DNA from: Cyanosarcina radialis HA8281-LM2
GTDB taxonomy: Bacteria; Cyanobacteriota; Cyanobacteriia; Cyanobacteriales; CCAP-1448
Direction of reading: 5' to 3'
Assembly: GCA_019359615.1 (NCBI GenBank)
Contig: JAHHHA010000015.1
Span: 1 to 64,000 of the forward strand
DNA length: 64,000 bases
Made by a program: the position numbers and the translations under genes. Below, in pieces: positions 25,237-33,281 of this stretch. Position 1 is the first letter of the stretch; each line of letters opens with the position of its first letter. The notes beneath the pieces are model-generated. The model saw only the letters and a program-made list of their open reading frames with translations. It was not told where the DNA came from and searched no databases.

Positions 25237-26562
25237 TCAATCGCGTTGGCAAAAATAAAGTCGATATAATTCGTAACGCGGCATGGCACTTTTACCAGAC
25301 AAACTGACTAATCCTAAGTCGTTTAATTTAACTGCTATATCTTGATTCAACAGCGAGTCAAATTCTACTGGCTCGTCGGCTAAAACTATTTGATAAAAAG
25401 CCTTGGCTAAGGCAGGATTAGCTGATAAATTCTGACTGTGTTTCTGTAAATGATAGCGATAAATCCCCCAAGCGGTAGGAGCAGTTTGCCAAACTTCGGC
25501 TAAAGATTTGTTTTCTCGTGCTATTTGCCCGATCGCTTCTCTGACTAAATACGGGTGTCCTCCTACCAGTTTCATTAACTCGGTGGTGCGATCGATATCC
25601 CAATCGAGTCCGTATTTTCTCGCCAAAAGTCGTACCTGTTCGACAGTAAAATCTGGTAAATTGACCTCAGTTCCGGCATTAAATGGAGAGCGATCGATAT
25701 CGAGTTCTGTATACGTTTCAGTATGAGAAATAACTAACCGCAATTGTCGCCACAAATTTCGAGTTTTAGCATCCTCATGCCAGGTGCGTAACATTCCTAA
25801 AAATTCACCCCCGATTTCGGGATATGGGAAGATTTTATCGACTTTATCTAAAGCCAAAACTAAAGGGACATCCCCTGCTAATAAATATTTTTCAAAATAT
25901 GTCCTACACTTAATCTTGGTATTCCCCAAACTTTTCTGCCAATGTTCTGTCAGAGGATGATTCTGCTGCAAAATTTCCGTGATGCTAGCGCACAACCACT
26001 GTAAAAAAGTATCGAGTTGGCTGAAATCGGCTGTAGTAGCATCTCGCAGATTTAATTCCACCGTGCGGTAGCCTCGCTCTCTGGCATAAGACAAAATCTT
26101 AGACATCAGTTCCGTCTTCCCCATCTGCAAAGGCGCTTTAATTCTCAGCAGACAGCCCGGTTGTAAGATCTCTGTCAAACAGCGTTCTTCTAGAGGAGGG
26201 CGTTCGATATAGAAAGAATCAGATGGTAATAAAGATGGTAGCGATGTTGGTGCGATCGCATTAACAGTAAATTTTTGTTCTTTCCATACCCGCTTTAGTG
26301 CTTCTTTAAAATTCTGCTTGCTAACCTTTTCTCCGGTTCCTAATGCTTCTGTTAGCTTTTGCCACAACCGATAACCGATATCTTTATTCAGATACTCGGC
26401 ACTATAGCCGTAATTATCTGCCATTTGTTGATAGGTGATACCTTCCCAAGAAGCCTGAAGAACCGTAATTTCAATATCCTTTAAGTGAATATTGCTATGG
26501 TTGTATACCAGCTTGTCGGCAACCTCTATGGCAACTTCCCAAGTAAATTCTGATTCTGTCAT
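25237..26562 (-). CDS. HTH-AAA-like NTPase (vWA-MoxR-associated type) with altered Walker B
   Basis: A 441-residue protein. Residues 1-95 form a helical N-terminal domain with a helix-turn-helix-like YQQMADNYGYSAEYLNKDI segment, resembling the N-terminal HTH of vWA-MoxR-associated proteins. Residues 115-441 form an AAA_35-like NTPase with a P-loop LQMGKTE (145-151, K149). The Walker B region reads VLALDKVDKIF, where relatives have Asp-Glu; the codon is AAA at about 25857, so the catalytic Glu is Lys. This may slow or abolish hydrolysis. It is the first gene of a two-gene operon with the WD40 NTPase. A signalling or defence role is an inference from the domain class. Confidence 0.82.
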   Translation of the reverse strand: MTESEFTWEVAIEVADKLVYNHSNIHLKDIEITVLQASWEGITYQQMADNYGYSAEYLNKDIGYRLWQKLTEALGTGEKVSKQNFKEALKRVWKEQKFTVNAIAPTSLPSLLPSDSFYIERPPLEERCLTEILQPGCLLRIKAPLQMGKTELMSKILSYARERGYRTVELNLRDATTADFSQLDTFLQWLCASITEILQQNHPLTEHWQKSLGNTKIKCRTYFEKYLLAGDVPLVLALDKVDKIFPYPEIGGEFLGMLRTWHEDAKTRNLWRQLRLVISHTETYTELDIDRSPFNAGTEVNLPDFTVEQVRLLARKYGLDWDIDRTTELMKLVGGHPYLVREAIGQIARENKSLAEVWQTAPTAWGIYRYHLQKHSQNLSANPALAKAFYQIVLADEPVEFDSLLNQDIAVKLNDLGLVSLSGKSAMPRYELYRLYFCQRD

Positions 26563-26964
26563 AAAAGTACAAAATCGCTCGGCGACCGCTGTTTATTATC
26601 TATGGTTCGCGGGTAGTGAATAGAGAACTCCATAAATTAAACATAAAGGCAAGCATGATACCTACCTCACCAGAATTATCGGAGGTATTTAATGACCCTA
26701 ATAAGTCCCGAACCGCTCGATCGGCAGCTTAGTTGTATTGATAGCACAAATTGCCCTCCCTGTTTAATTCGTTCGATCGAGACTTCCACAACGATCCATC
26801 AACAACACGAGCTTTGATGCGAAACTAGAATAAAGAAGTTCAGAAGTCAGAAGTCAGGAGTCAGAAGTTAGAAGTCAAGAGTTCAAACTTCTGACTCTCG
26901 CCCTCTCTCCCCATCTCCCCATCTCCCCATTTCCCCATCTCCCCATCCCCTCACAGGATCGAAT
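26563..26964. other. Divergent promoter region with tandem repeats
   Basis: This 402-bp region separates the NTPase operon (minus) from gshA (plus). It contains AGAAGTC-type units at about 26838-26880 and an 8-mer tandem CCCCATCT at 26908-26949. The gshA ribosome site (CAGGATC) lies directly after these repeats. No operator was identified. Confidence 0.55.
26908..26949. repeat. Octamer tandem repeat (CCCCATCT)
   Basis: About five CCCCATCT units, one altered to CCCCATTT, end 15 bp before the gshA start codon. The same octamer is translated in the caspase homologue gene (38877-38911). Confidence 0.85.
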
Positions 26965-28104
26965 ATGTTGCTATCCAAAGGCTTTGAAGTCGAAATTTAC
27001 ACTGGCACTCCTGAAGGGGAGGTCGTCGGCCTTTCTCACCGGATTGTGGCAGATCTAGACGGTTTCGTTACCGAACCAGATAGCCGCAATGTCGAATATA
27101 CTACCGCTCCTCTTTGTTGTTACGATCGCCTGCTGTGTGCCTTGCTACAACCCCGGCAGCGACTTAGAAGCTATTTAAAGCGTTTGGGAGATTACACCCT
27201 GATTCCTGGCAGTACGCTGTCTTTAGGAGGAAGCGATCGCTTTTGGCGTTCAGATCCGCAGAACGATTATCATACCTACATCGAACAAACTTACGGCACC
27301 AAAGTCGTCACCGCTAGCATTCATATCAATATCGGTATTAGCGACCCAGAATTACTGATTCGCGCTTGCCGCCTCGTTCGGGTTGAAGCCCCTCTTTACC
27401 TAGCTTTAAGTGCTTCTTCTCCATTTTTGAACGGTAGTGCGACTGGTTATCACTCCACTCGTTGGGCCACTTTCCCGAAAACTCCGGCTCACGTCCCCCT
27501 ATTTAGCAGCCACGCCCACTTTATCCGCTGGACCGAACAACAGCTAGATGCTGGCACGATGCAAAATGTTCGCCACCTGTGGTCGTCTGTAAGACCGAAT
27601 GGCAATCGCCGCCCCTACGACCTCAATCGCTTAGAACTGAGAATTTGCGATTTGATTGCCGACCCAATAGCTTTACTAGCGGTGACGGCTTTACTCGAAG
27701 CCCGTTTGTGGCAACTGACGAGCGATCCTAGCTTAGATCCCTTAGAAACCAGTAAATTTAGTGCTGAAGAACTGGTGGCGCTGACTGATGCTAACGAAGC
27801 AGCGGCGGCAGAGTCTAGCCTCGATGCTAAATTACACCATTGGCAAGATGGGAAAATAATTACAGCTAAAGAGTGGCTCGATCGCATCTATCAAGAAGTA
27901 GAAACGATCGCTTTAACTAGAGGCTTTAGTTGTTTCCTCTCTCCCGTACAAAAGATTCTCAGAGAGGGCAATACCGCCCAACAGTGGCTCAGATCTTACG
28001 AGCAAACTTTAGATGCTCGCCAGACGATCGTTGCAGGTATTCAAGCCATGAGCGATCGAGAATTAGAATTAGAAACCAAATTGTGCCAGGAATTGGTGGC
28101 TTGA
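26965..28104 (+). CDS. gshA: Glutamate-cysteine ligase, cyanobacterial type
   Basis: A 379-residue enzyme of the cyanobacterial GCS2-like family, which joins glutamate and cysteine with ATP in the first step of glutathione synthesis. Family features are the N-terminal block MLLSKGFEVEIYTGTPEGE, the SRNVEYTTAPL segment, the HINIG motif and the SSPFLNGSATGYHSTRW block. Length and start match known homologues. It is cytoplasmic. An AGGA-type site lies just before the ATG. No gshB is nearby; the gamma-glutamyltransferase that breaks down glutathione is 33 kb away in the same window. Confidence 0.95.
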   Translation: MLLSKGFEVEIYTGTPEGEVVGLSHRIVADLDGFVTEPDSRNVEYTTAPLCCYDRLLCALLQPRQRLRSYLKRLGDYTLIPGSTLSLGGSDRFWRSDPQNDYHTYIEQTYGTKVVTASIHINIGISDPELLIRACRLVRVEAPLYLALSASSPFLNGSATGYHSTRWATFPKTPAHVPLFSSHAHFIRWTEQQLDAGTMQNVRHLWSSVRPNGNRRPYDLNRLELRICDLIADPIALLAVTALLEARLWQLTSDPSLDPLETSKFSAEELVALTDANEAAAAESSLDAKLHHWQDGKIITAKEWLDRIYQEVETIALTRGFSCFLSPVQKILREGNTAQQWLRSYEQTLDARQTIVAGIQAMSDRELELETKLCQELVA

Positions 28105-28553
28105 CAAGAATACAGAAGTTTAGGAGTTCAGAATAATCTTTGTAGGGGCGGGTTTTGCCAGAAATTATGGCGGCAAAACGATTTAATCGGATCTCATACC
28201 AGATCCGGTTGCCAAAACCTACTTTCCCTCAAAGGAGCCTCCGGCTCCCCTCTCCCTTGGGAGCTACGGTGTATACATAAGTCCCCCAGAACTTGGCTAG
28301 ACGCAGCTTGCCCACCCTGCGGGAAGCCGAAGAAAGCGTCTACATCCTCGGTACTCCCTCACCCCAGCCCTCTCCCCCAGGAGAGGGAGCAAGAGGCAGA
28401 AAGGGAGCCGGAGTCAAACTAGTTCAAAGTTCAGCCGCCAGATATTCTCCAGAGTCAATCGAGGCGGTTAAAGTCTTTCGTCCCTCTCCCGTGGGAGAGG
28501 GATTTAGGGTGAGGGCTAGATACGAGAGATTTCGTATCTCTACAACTCTTTTT
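28105..28553. other. Intergenic region filled by repeats
   Basis: No gene is supported. After a GTAGGGGCGGGTTTTGCC repeat fragment at 28141, the region is occupied by the compound element at 28190-28516. Confidence 0.75.
28190..28516 (+). repeat. Compound dispersed repeat, copy 2
   Basis: It starts with a MITE-like end (CCAGATCCGGTTGCCAAAAC), followed by the REP arm CCTCCGGCTCCCCTCTCCC. From 28262 it carries the block shared in inverted orientation with 7955-8186. It ends with GGATTTAGGGTGAGGGC. It is therefore a MITE of the 29618 type with additional DNA in its middle. Confidence 0.8.
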
Positions 28554-29531
28554 TTAAGAGGGTTTAGCCGACATCTTGAATTCTGGTTTTGAGATCGCAA
28601 ACTCAGATTCGAGCCACTCTAGCAAAATCTGATTGACGATTTCGGGACATTCATCGTGAGGACAGTGGCCCGCATTTTCTACCTCAACCAGTCGCAACTT
28701 GGGGTTGAGATCGATAAAGCGACGGGATAACTTGTGGGGAATCATCCGGTCTTCCCGTCCCCACAGCAAGAGGATGGGAATTTCTAAGCTAGGAAGCACG
28801 GTTTTAGCACTAGGCCCGAAGTCAGCCCCCATCATGCCTCGAAGGATGGCATAAAATGCTGCTACCGCTCCTCGATCTTGGGCAGGCCCGGCAAAAATTT
28901 CTACCAGTTCGTCGCTCACTGCTGTTGGGTTAGCATAAGCAATAGCAGCCCATTTTCGGACTATAGATGGTCGGCGAACTAGATAAAACAAAGTTTTGAT
29001 AATCAACGGGGAAGCAACTAACCTCTCGCAGCCAGCTACCAAGGGGCGTAATAACTTAGGAATGGCATCATCTCGCGCCGACATATCGGGCAAGCTAATC
29101 ATGACAATGCCTTTCACCATCTGAGGGTAATTAGCTGCGGCTGCCAAACAAACCAACGAACCAATGGAGTTACCTACCAACACCACTGGCTCTTGAATAA
29201 AGGTGCGCCAAAAATCGTAAACCTGCTCTACCCAAAGGTCGATTTTATAGTTAACCTGAGCTTTTTGGGAGGCTCCAAAGCCCAGCATATCTAAAGCATA
29301 GACGGTATGATGTTCGCCCAAAACCTCTAGGTTATGCCGCCAATGCCCGATAGAAGCTCCAAATCCATGCAGCAGGAGTACGGGAGTATTTAGGGGAGAA
29401 TCGGATAGTTGCGATCGCTTGCTTTGCCAATTGTCTCGCGATCGCACGTAAGTATAGCGAGTTTGCCAGCCACGCCAAGCCCAATTTCGCTGACTGCCGA
29501 CTCGCTGCTGCCAATGCAGGGATGTGGTCAC
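28554..29531 (-). CDS. Alpha/beta-fold hydrolase
   Basis: A 325-residue alpha/beta hydrolase. The oxyanion motif is LLLHGFGASIGHWRHN (about 52-67), the nucleophile elbow is GNSIGS with Ser122, the acid is in LLLWGREDRMIP and the His in NAGHCPHDE. The family is widespread in cyanobacteria and plastids and includes pheophytinase-like and epoxide hydrolase-like members; the substrate here cannot be named. The start is a GTG at 29531, which opens the conserved N-terminus. The C-terminus runs to within a few bases of a repeat element. No signal peptide is visible. Confidence 0.88.
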   Translation of the reverse strand: MTTSLHWQQRVGSQRNWAWRGWQTRYTYVRSRDNWQSKRSQLSDSPLNTPVLLLHGFGASIGHWRHNLEVLGEHHTVYALDMLGFGASQKAQVNYKIDLWVEQVYDFWRTFIQEPVVLVGNSIGSLVCLAAAANYPQMVKGIVMISLPDMSARDDAIPKLLRPLVAGCERLVASPLIIKTLFYLVRRPSIVRKWAAIAYANPTAVSDELVEIFAGPAQDRGAVAAFYAILRGMMGADFGPSAKTVLPSLEIPILLLWGREDRMIPHKLSRRFIDLNPKLRLVEVENAGHCPHDECPEIVNQILLEWLESEFAISKPEFKMSAKPS

Positions 29532-29617
29532 GATTGCCTCAATTTTTTATTTTTATCATAACGGCTGAGGGGAGAGGGGGAGAGAGGGAGATGGGGGGAT
29601 GGGGAGCAACTAGCAAC

Positions 29618-29740
29618 TGATATCAAATCCGGTTTCCAAAACCGTCTTGACCTCAAGGAGCCTCCGGCTCCCCTCTCCCGTGGGAGAGGGGTTGGGGGTG
29701 AGGGCAGCAATGGATGGTATGAGAACCGGATTTGATATGA
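29618..29740. mobile_element. MITE-like element with 18-bp terminal inverted repeats, copy A
   Basis: It begins TGATATCAAATCCGGTTT and ends with the near-exact complement AACCGGATTTGATATGA. The centre holds the REP hairpin CCCCTCTCCCGTGGGAGAGG (29670 on). A second full copy is at 54908-55032. It is 123 bp long and encodes nothing. Confidence 0.85.
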
Positions 29741-29790
29741 CAACTGACAATTGACAACTAGCAACTCCACACTTCACACTTCTTTAACTT

Positions 29791-30708
29791 CTAGCGGAAG
29801 ATGCCGCGAATGGTATCTACTCCTCGATCGAGGGTATTAACGGTACGATCGATCGAATCTAACACCTCATTGATGTTCTCAATCTTGTCCCGTTCGTCGG
29901 TTTGGTTGCTGGCGACGTAGGGAGCGCCTAATTCCCCCGCTGGGGTATCTTCGACTTGCAAGCTTAAATAAAGTCCTTGCTGAGGTGCTTGAGTCAAAAA
30001 GGTTTTAATCGGAATTCCATAGTTAAAACCGGGCTTGATTAAAGAAGCAATTTTAGCCGCAGCTTCTGGACTTACACCTTCTGCTTCTAGCGATTGCGCT
30101 TCTTCGCTATCTGCCAACCCATGAATGGCAACGACGCGCCCGCCAGCATCGACGACGGGACCGCCACTCATGCCCCTACGAGTGACGTTGGTATAGCTCA
30201 TTTGATAGCCCATCACGGGTTTATCTAAAAATCCCGATACTCTGCCATCAGTAAATTGACGCACCAGTTGTTGCGTACTGCCCGGTTTGGGCCAACCAGA
30301 GACAAAAACTGGTTTCCCTTCACTAACAGTATCAGAACTGGCAATCTTGGCAGTTTTATAACTTTCTTTACTAGTAAACTCCACTACTGCTAAATCGACA
30401 TCTGGCAACTGCTTAATCTTTTTACGATCGACTTCATAAGCTTTCTTATCAACCGTTACGATCTTGTAATTATCTTCCCGCACGATGACGTGCTTAGCCG
30501 TTAACACATAATAGGTGTTGTCCTTTTGAGAAACGATAACTCCAGAGCCATGTCCTTTATCACCTCGAATTAAAACTGTTACCTCGCGGGCAATATTATT
30601 GACTTCTTCCCCAGTTAGCGCCATGGCTGCTAGGGGTTGCATCGCCACGATCGCAGTAATAACAGTTGCTTGACCGAGTATTGCTGGCAATCTATAGTCA
30701 AACTTCAT
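29791..30708 (-). CDS. Secreted trypsin-like serine protease
   Basis: A 305-residue protein with a signal peptide (about 1-31) and a chymotrypsin-fold protease domain of the HtrA/DegP-like S1 type. The catalytic triad is H73 (LTAKHVI), D105 (PDVDLAVVEF) and S181 (RRGMSGGPV). No PDZ domain follows; residues 265-305 form a short coiled-coil-like tail. Periplasmic or extracellular quality control, or limited proteolysis, is likely by family. AGGTGAGG stands before the ATG at 30708. The downstream direction runs into repeats and the alpha/beta hydrolase gene. Confidence 0.9.
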   Translation of the reverse strand: MKFDYRLPAILGQATVITAIVAMQPLAAMALTGEEVNNIAREVTVLIRGDKGHGSGVIVSQKDNTYYVLTAKHVIVREDNYKIVTVDKKAYEVDRKKIKQLPDVDLAVVEFTSKESYKTAKIASSDTVSEGKPVFVSGWPKPGSTQQLVRQFTDGRVSGFLDKPVMGYQMSYTNVTRRGMSGGPVVDAGGRVVAIHGLADSEEAQSLEAEGVSPEAAAKIASLIKPGFNYGIPIKTFLTQAPQQGLYLSLQVEDTPAGELGAPYVASNQTDERDKIENINEVLDSIDRTVNTLDRGVDTIRGIFR

Positions 30709-30826
30709 ATCCTCACCTCTAAAAATTATTCAAAAATCCTCTACCCATCATTATAAAGCTACTGAGTAATAAGTGGGAAGGGTACGACTTTCACCTAGCA
30801 ACTGAAGCCCTTCGCTACACGATCGA

Positions 30827-30910
30827 ACTTCTGACTTCTGACTTCTGACTTCTGACTTCTGACTTCTGACTTCTGACTTCTGACTTCTGACTTCTGACTT
30901 CTGACTTCTG
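30827..30910. repeat. Heptamer tandem repeat (ACTTCTG x12)
   Basis: Twelve exact ACTTCTG units (84 bp) form the longest simple tandem repeat in the window. They lie in the 214-bp gap between the prohibitin-like and protease genes. The complementary unit CAGAAGT recurs in short runs throughout the window. Confidence 0.95.
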
Positions 30911-30922
30911 ACTTTGTTAACT

Positions 30923-31810
30923 CTACTGTCCTGGCAAAATCAGCGGCAAGTTATCTTTACCTCCGACTATAATCACTTTAGTATTTTGAGATTCTGCTAA
31001 CTTTTGTGTAGCTTCGATCGCTTTTAGTTTTAAAACTTGCTCCGTTAACCCTTGAGAAATTAATTTTTGAGCGTCGGCTATTCCTTGAGCTTCAATTTTT
31101 TTACGCAGTGCTTCTTTACGAGTTTTTTCTAGCTCAAAATCTAACTGTTGGCTTTGCTGTTCGGTTTCAATTTTTTGCTGGATGGCTGCTTGAACTCCTT
31201 CTGGTAAAATTACATTCCTCAATAAAGTTTCTTCGACCGCAAAGCCCAGAGGACTTAAATTATCTTTAATTTGTTGATGCAAAGCGATCGCAACCTCTTG
31301 GCGTTTTTCTCCATAAATCGCTTTTAAATCGTAATTAGAAGTAGTTTGCCGAATCAGCGATCGAAATCTTGAAATAATTATTTCTTCTTCGCTAGTGCCG
31401 ATATTTTGATAAATCTCTTTGGCTTTTTTAAAATCGATTCGGTATTGCAAACTCACATCCATTTTGAAAGCTAGTCCCTCTTTAGATGTCGTGTCTACAG
31501 TCTCTTTAAGATCTTTGAAGCGACTAGAAAATTCGATAATTTTTCCCGCAGGATTGACAAAATGAATTCCAGGCGCAAGAGCATTATCTTCAACTTTACC
31601 CCAGACTTCAACTACCGCAATTTTTCCCGTGGGTACGATTACTAGAAACCGAAACACTAATTGATATATAGAGGCTAAAGCTGCCAGAATTCCAATTAAA
31701 AGGGCGATCGCTCTAACCAGATCGCGATTTTTTTCACCAGCAATATTAGGATTGCGAAAGGCGATCGACAAAGCAACCAGGGCTGTAATTGCGGAAACAA
31801 TAATTGACAT
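30923..31810 (-). CDS. Prohibitin/SPFH-domain membrane protein
   Basis: A 295-residue SPFH (band 7) protein. Two N-terminal hydrophobic stretches (about 2-18 and 32-57) anchor it. The SPFH domain follows (about 58-225, including AVVEVWGKVEDNALAPGIHFV), then a coiled coil (about 220-275) and a hydrophobic C-terminal tail ending in LPLILPGQ. Such proteins form ring-like membrane scaffolds and often modulate membrane proteases. An ideal AGGAGG site lies six bases before the ATG at 31810. The gene stands alone between prmA and the serine protease gene on the same strand. Confidence 0.9.
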   Translation of the reverse strand: MSIIVSAITALVALSIAFRNPNIAGEKNRDLVRAIALLIGILAALASIYQLVFRFLVIVPTGKIAVVEVWGKVEDNALAPGIHFVNPAGKIIEFSSRFKDLKETVDTTSKEGLAFKMDVSLQYRIDFKKAKEIYQNIGTSEEEIIISRFRSLIRQTTSNYDLKAIYGEKRQEVAIALHQQIKDNLSPLGFAVEETLLRNVILPEGVQAAIQQKIETEQQSQQLDFELEKTRKEALRKKIEAQGIADAQKLISQGLTEQVLKLKAIEATQKLAESQNTKVIIVGGKDNLPLILPGQ

Positions 31811-31857
31811 CCATTCCTCCTAAAAGTTACATAGTTTATGTATTACTTATTACTTAA

Positions 31858-32748
31858 TCACGATCGCCTAATATTAAAACAACACCAATCTTGCCGCCGC
31901 CATAGAGTGGCTACCGACCAGCCATGGGCTTCGAGAGTATCGGCAATGGGTTTGGCTTGGTCTAAAAGAATGCCGCTGAGAATACCCCAGGTTTGGGGAT
32001 GGGCGATCGCTTCGAGGTGAGGAATCAAATCGATAATCACCTCAGCTAAAATATTGCAGGCGAAACCATCAACGGGCCGGTCGAGCATTTGAATTAAACG
32101 ATTGATATTGCCCTTTTCGACCAATAATTTATCGGCGCTAATGCTATTTAAATCTCGGTTGCTGCGAGTCGAGCGCACGGCTAAAAAGTCAGTATCGACA
32201 GCATAAGCTTTGTTAGCTCCCAACAAAATCGAGGCGATCGATAAAATACCAGAACCGCAGCCAATATCGGCTATTACTATCGGTTCGGGTTCTCCGTCGA
32301 GGTGCATTTCCAAAGATTCCAGACATAGCTGAGTTGTCTGATGAGTTCCCGTGCCAAAAGCAACCCCCGGATCGAGGCGCAATACCAAGCGTTCCGGCTT
32401 CTCTGGAGGTTGTAACCACGCTGGATAGATCAGCAGCCGATCCCCAATCGCTTGCGGTTCCCAATGTTCTTTCCAACTGCTAGACCAATCTTCTTCATCG
32501 ATTAAGTGCCAGCGGGCCGTTGGTGCTGGAAGTTCGGCAATCAGGGCATCTTGACGCAACCAGAGAGCTAAAGCGGCTAAATCTAGTAGCTGTGCTTGCC
32601 TTTCTGGAAGATACGTGCAAATTCTAACTAATGTTCCTTGGCGATCGCTAGACATTCCGCGACCGCCGAACTGCTCTAACCGCCAGAAGATCGTATCTTC
32701 TAGGTCTGGTTCAGAGAAAATTTCAATTTCCCACCAACTGTTTGCCAA
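31858..32748 (-). CDS. prmA: Ribosomal protein L11 methyltransferase
   Basis: A 296-residue PrmA, which trimethylates ribosomal protein L11 with S-adenosylmethionine. It has the N-terminal L11-binding domain (about 1-80), the FGTGTHQTT segment (131-139) and the SAM-binding motif DIGCGSG (161-167). The [10 protein letters not shown] motif follows later. The start is a TTG at 32748, supported by a strong GGGAGGAAG site about six bases upstream and by the conserved N-terminus (WWEIEIF). It is cytoplasmic. The gene ends 48 bp before the prohibitin-like gene on the same strand. Confidence 0.95.
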   Translation of the reverse strand: MANSWWEIEIFSEPDLEDTIFWRLEQFGGRGMSSDRQGTLVRICTYLPERQAQLLDLAALALWLRQDALIAELPAPTARWHLIDEEDWSSSWKEHWEPQAIGDRLLIYPAWLQPPEKPERLVLRLDPGVAFGTGTHQTTQLCLESLEMHLDGEPEPIVIADIGCGSGILSIASILLGANKAYAVDTDFLAVRSTRSNRDLNSISADKLLVEKGNINRLIQMLDRPVDGFACNILAEVIIDLIPHLEAIAHPQTWGILSGILLDQAKPIADTLEAHGWSVATLWRRQDWCCFNIRRS

Positions 32749-33281
32749 TGTGACTTCCTCCCGACGCTGACCGCAAGCGGTACAGCGCGGGCTTCCCTAT
32801 CTCGCGATTGAGAACTTCCTGCCCCACGCCACTTATCTAGAACCCGTTGGTACGAACGTATAACTACTCCCACCGTTGGTTCCCCGACAGCCCGACTTGA
32901 CAGGCAATTTCTTTCCCCCATAGACCATGGGTACTACGTATCGTTTTTGTCTTATTCAATTTCACCTGCGTTTCCCAGAGTTTGCACTGTTCACCTAGCT
33001 TGCTAGTACGTTCGTGTCAATCTGGTTGGGCGCATCCCAATCCTTGGTTCAATTCAGGCTTGTGCCTTACGACCAATATCAATTATTACATAGAATGCAT
33101 GAGAACCATAGTTTCTGCCCGCCGAATTACCATAGAGACGCACTAGAACGCGTTTTTCCTACCCGATTAGAGTCGGCTAGCTTACCAGCAAATGTTATGC
33201 AAAATCTATTTTGGGGCATCCTAGAGCTATATAGATAGCTTTTATTTCTGGTATTCCTAACTGTAAATTGAGCAAATAAAT
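32749..33281. other. Intergenic region, possible decayed insertion sequence
   Basis: No gene is supported between the divergent prmA and kinase genes. On the minus strand, 32765-32787 folds into a strong hairpin (CGCTG-ACCGC/GCGGT-CAGCG) near the prmA start. Short open fragments upstream have a transposon-tail look, but no transposase motif can be named. It may be the remnant end of an IS200/IS605-type element. Confidence 0.35.

Noticed and set aside
28293-28592. 99-codon plus-strand open frame
   Set aside because: It consists of repeat DNA and runs into the hydrolase gene on the other strand.
29528-29770. 80-codon minus-strand open frame
   Set aside because: It is made of MITE and STRR sequence.
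30827-30910. CRISPR-like repetitive array
   Set aside because: The units are 7 bp in direct tandem with no spacers, so it is a simple tandem repeat.
32700-32921. 73-codon minus-strand open frame overlapping the prmA start
   Set aside because: It overlaps prmA in another frame and lies in possibly decayed DNA; not supported as a gene.
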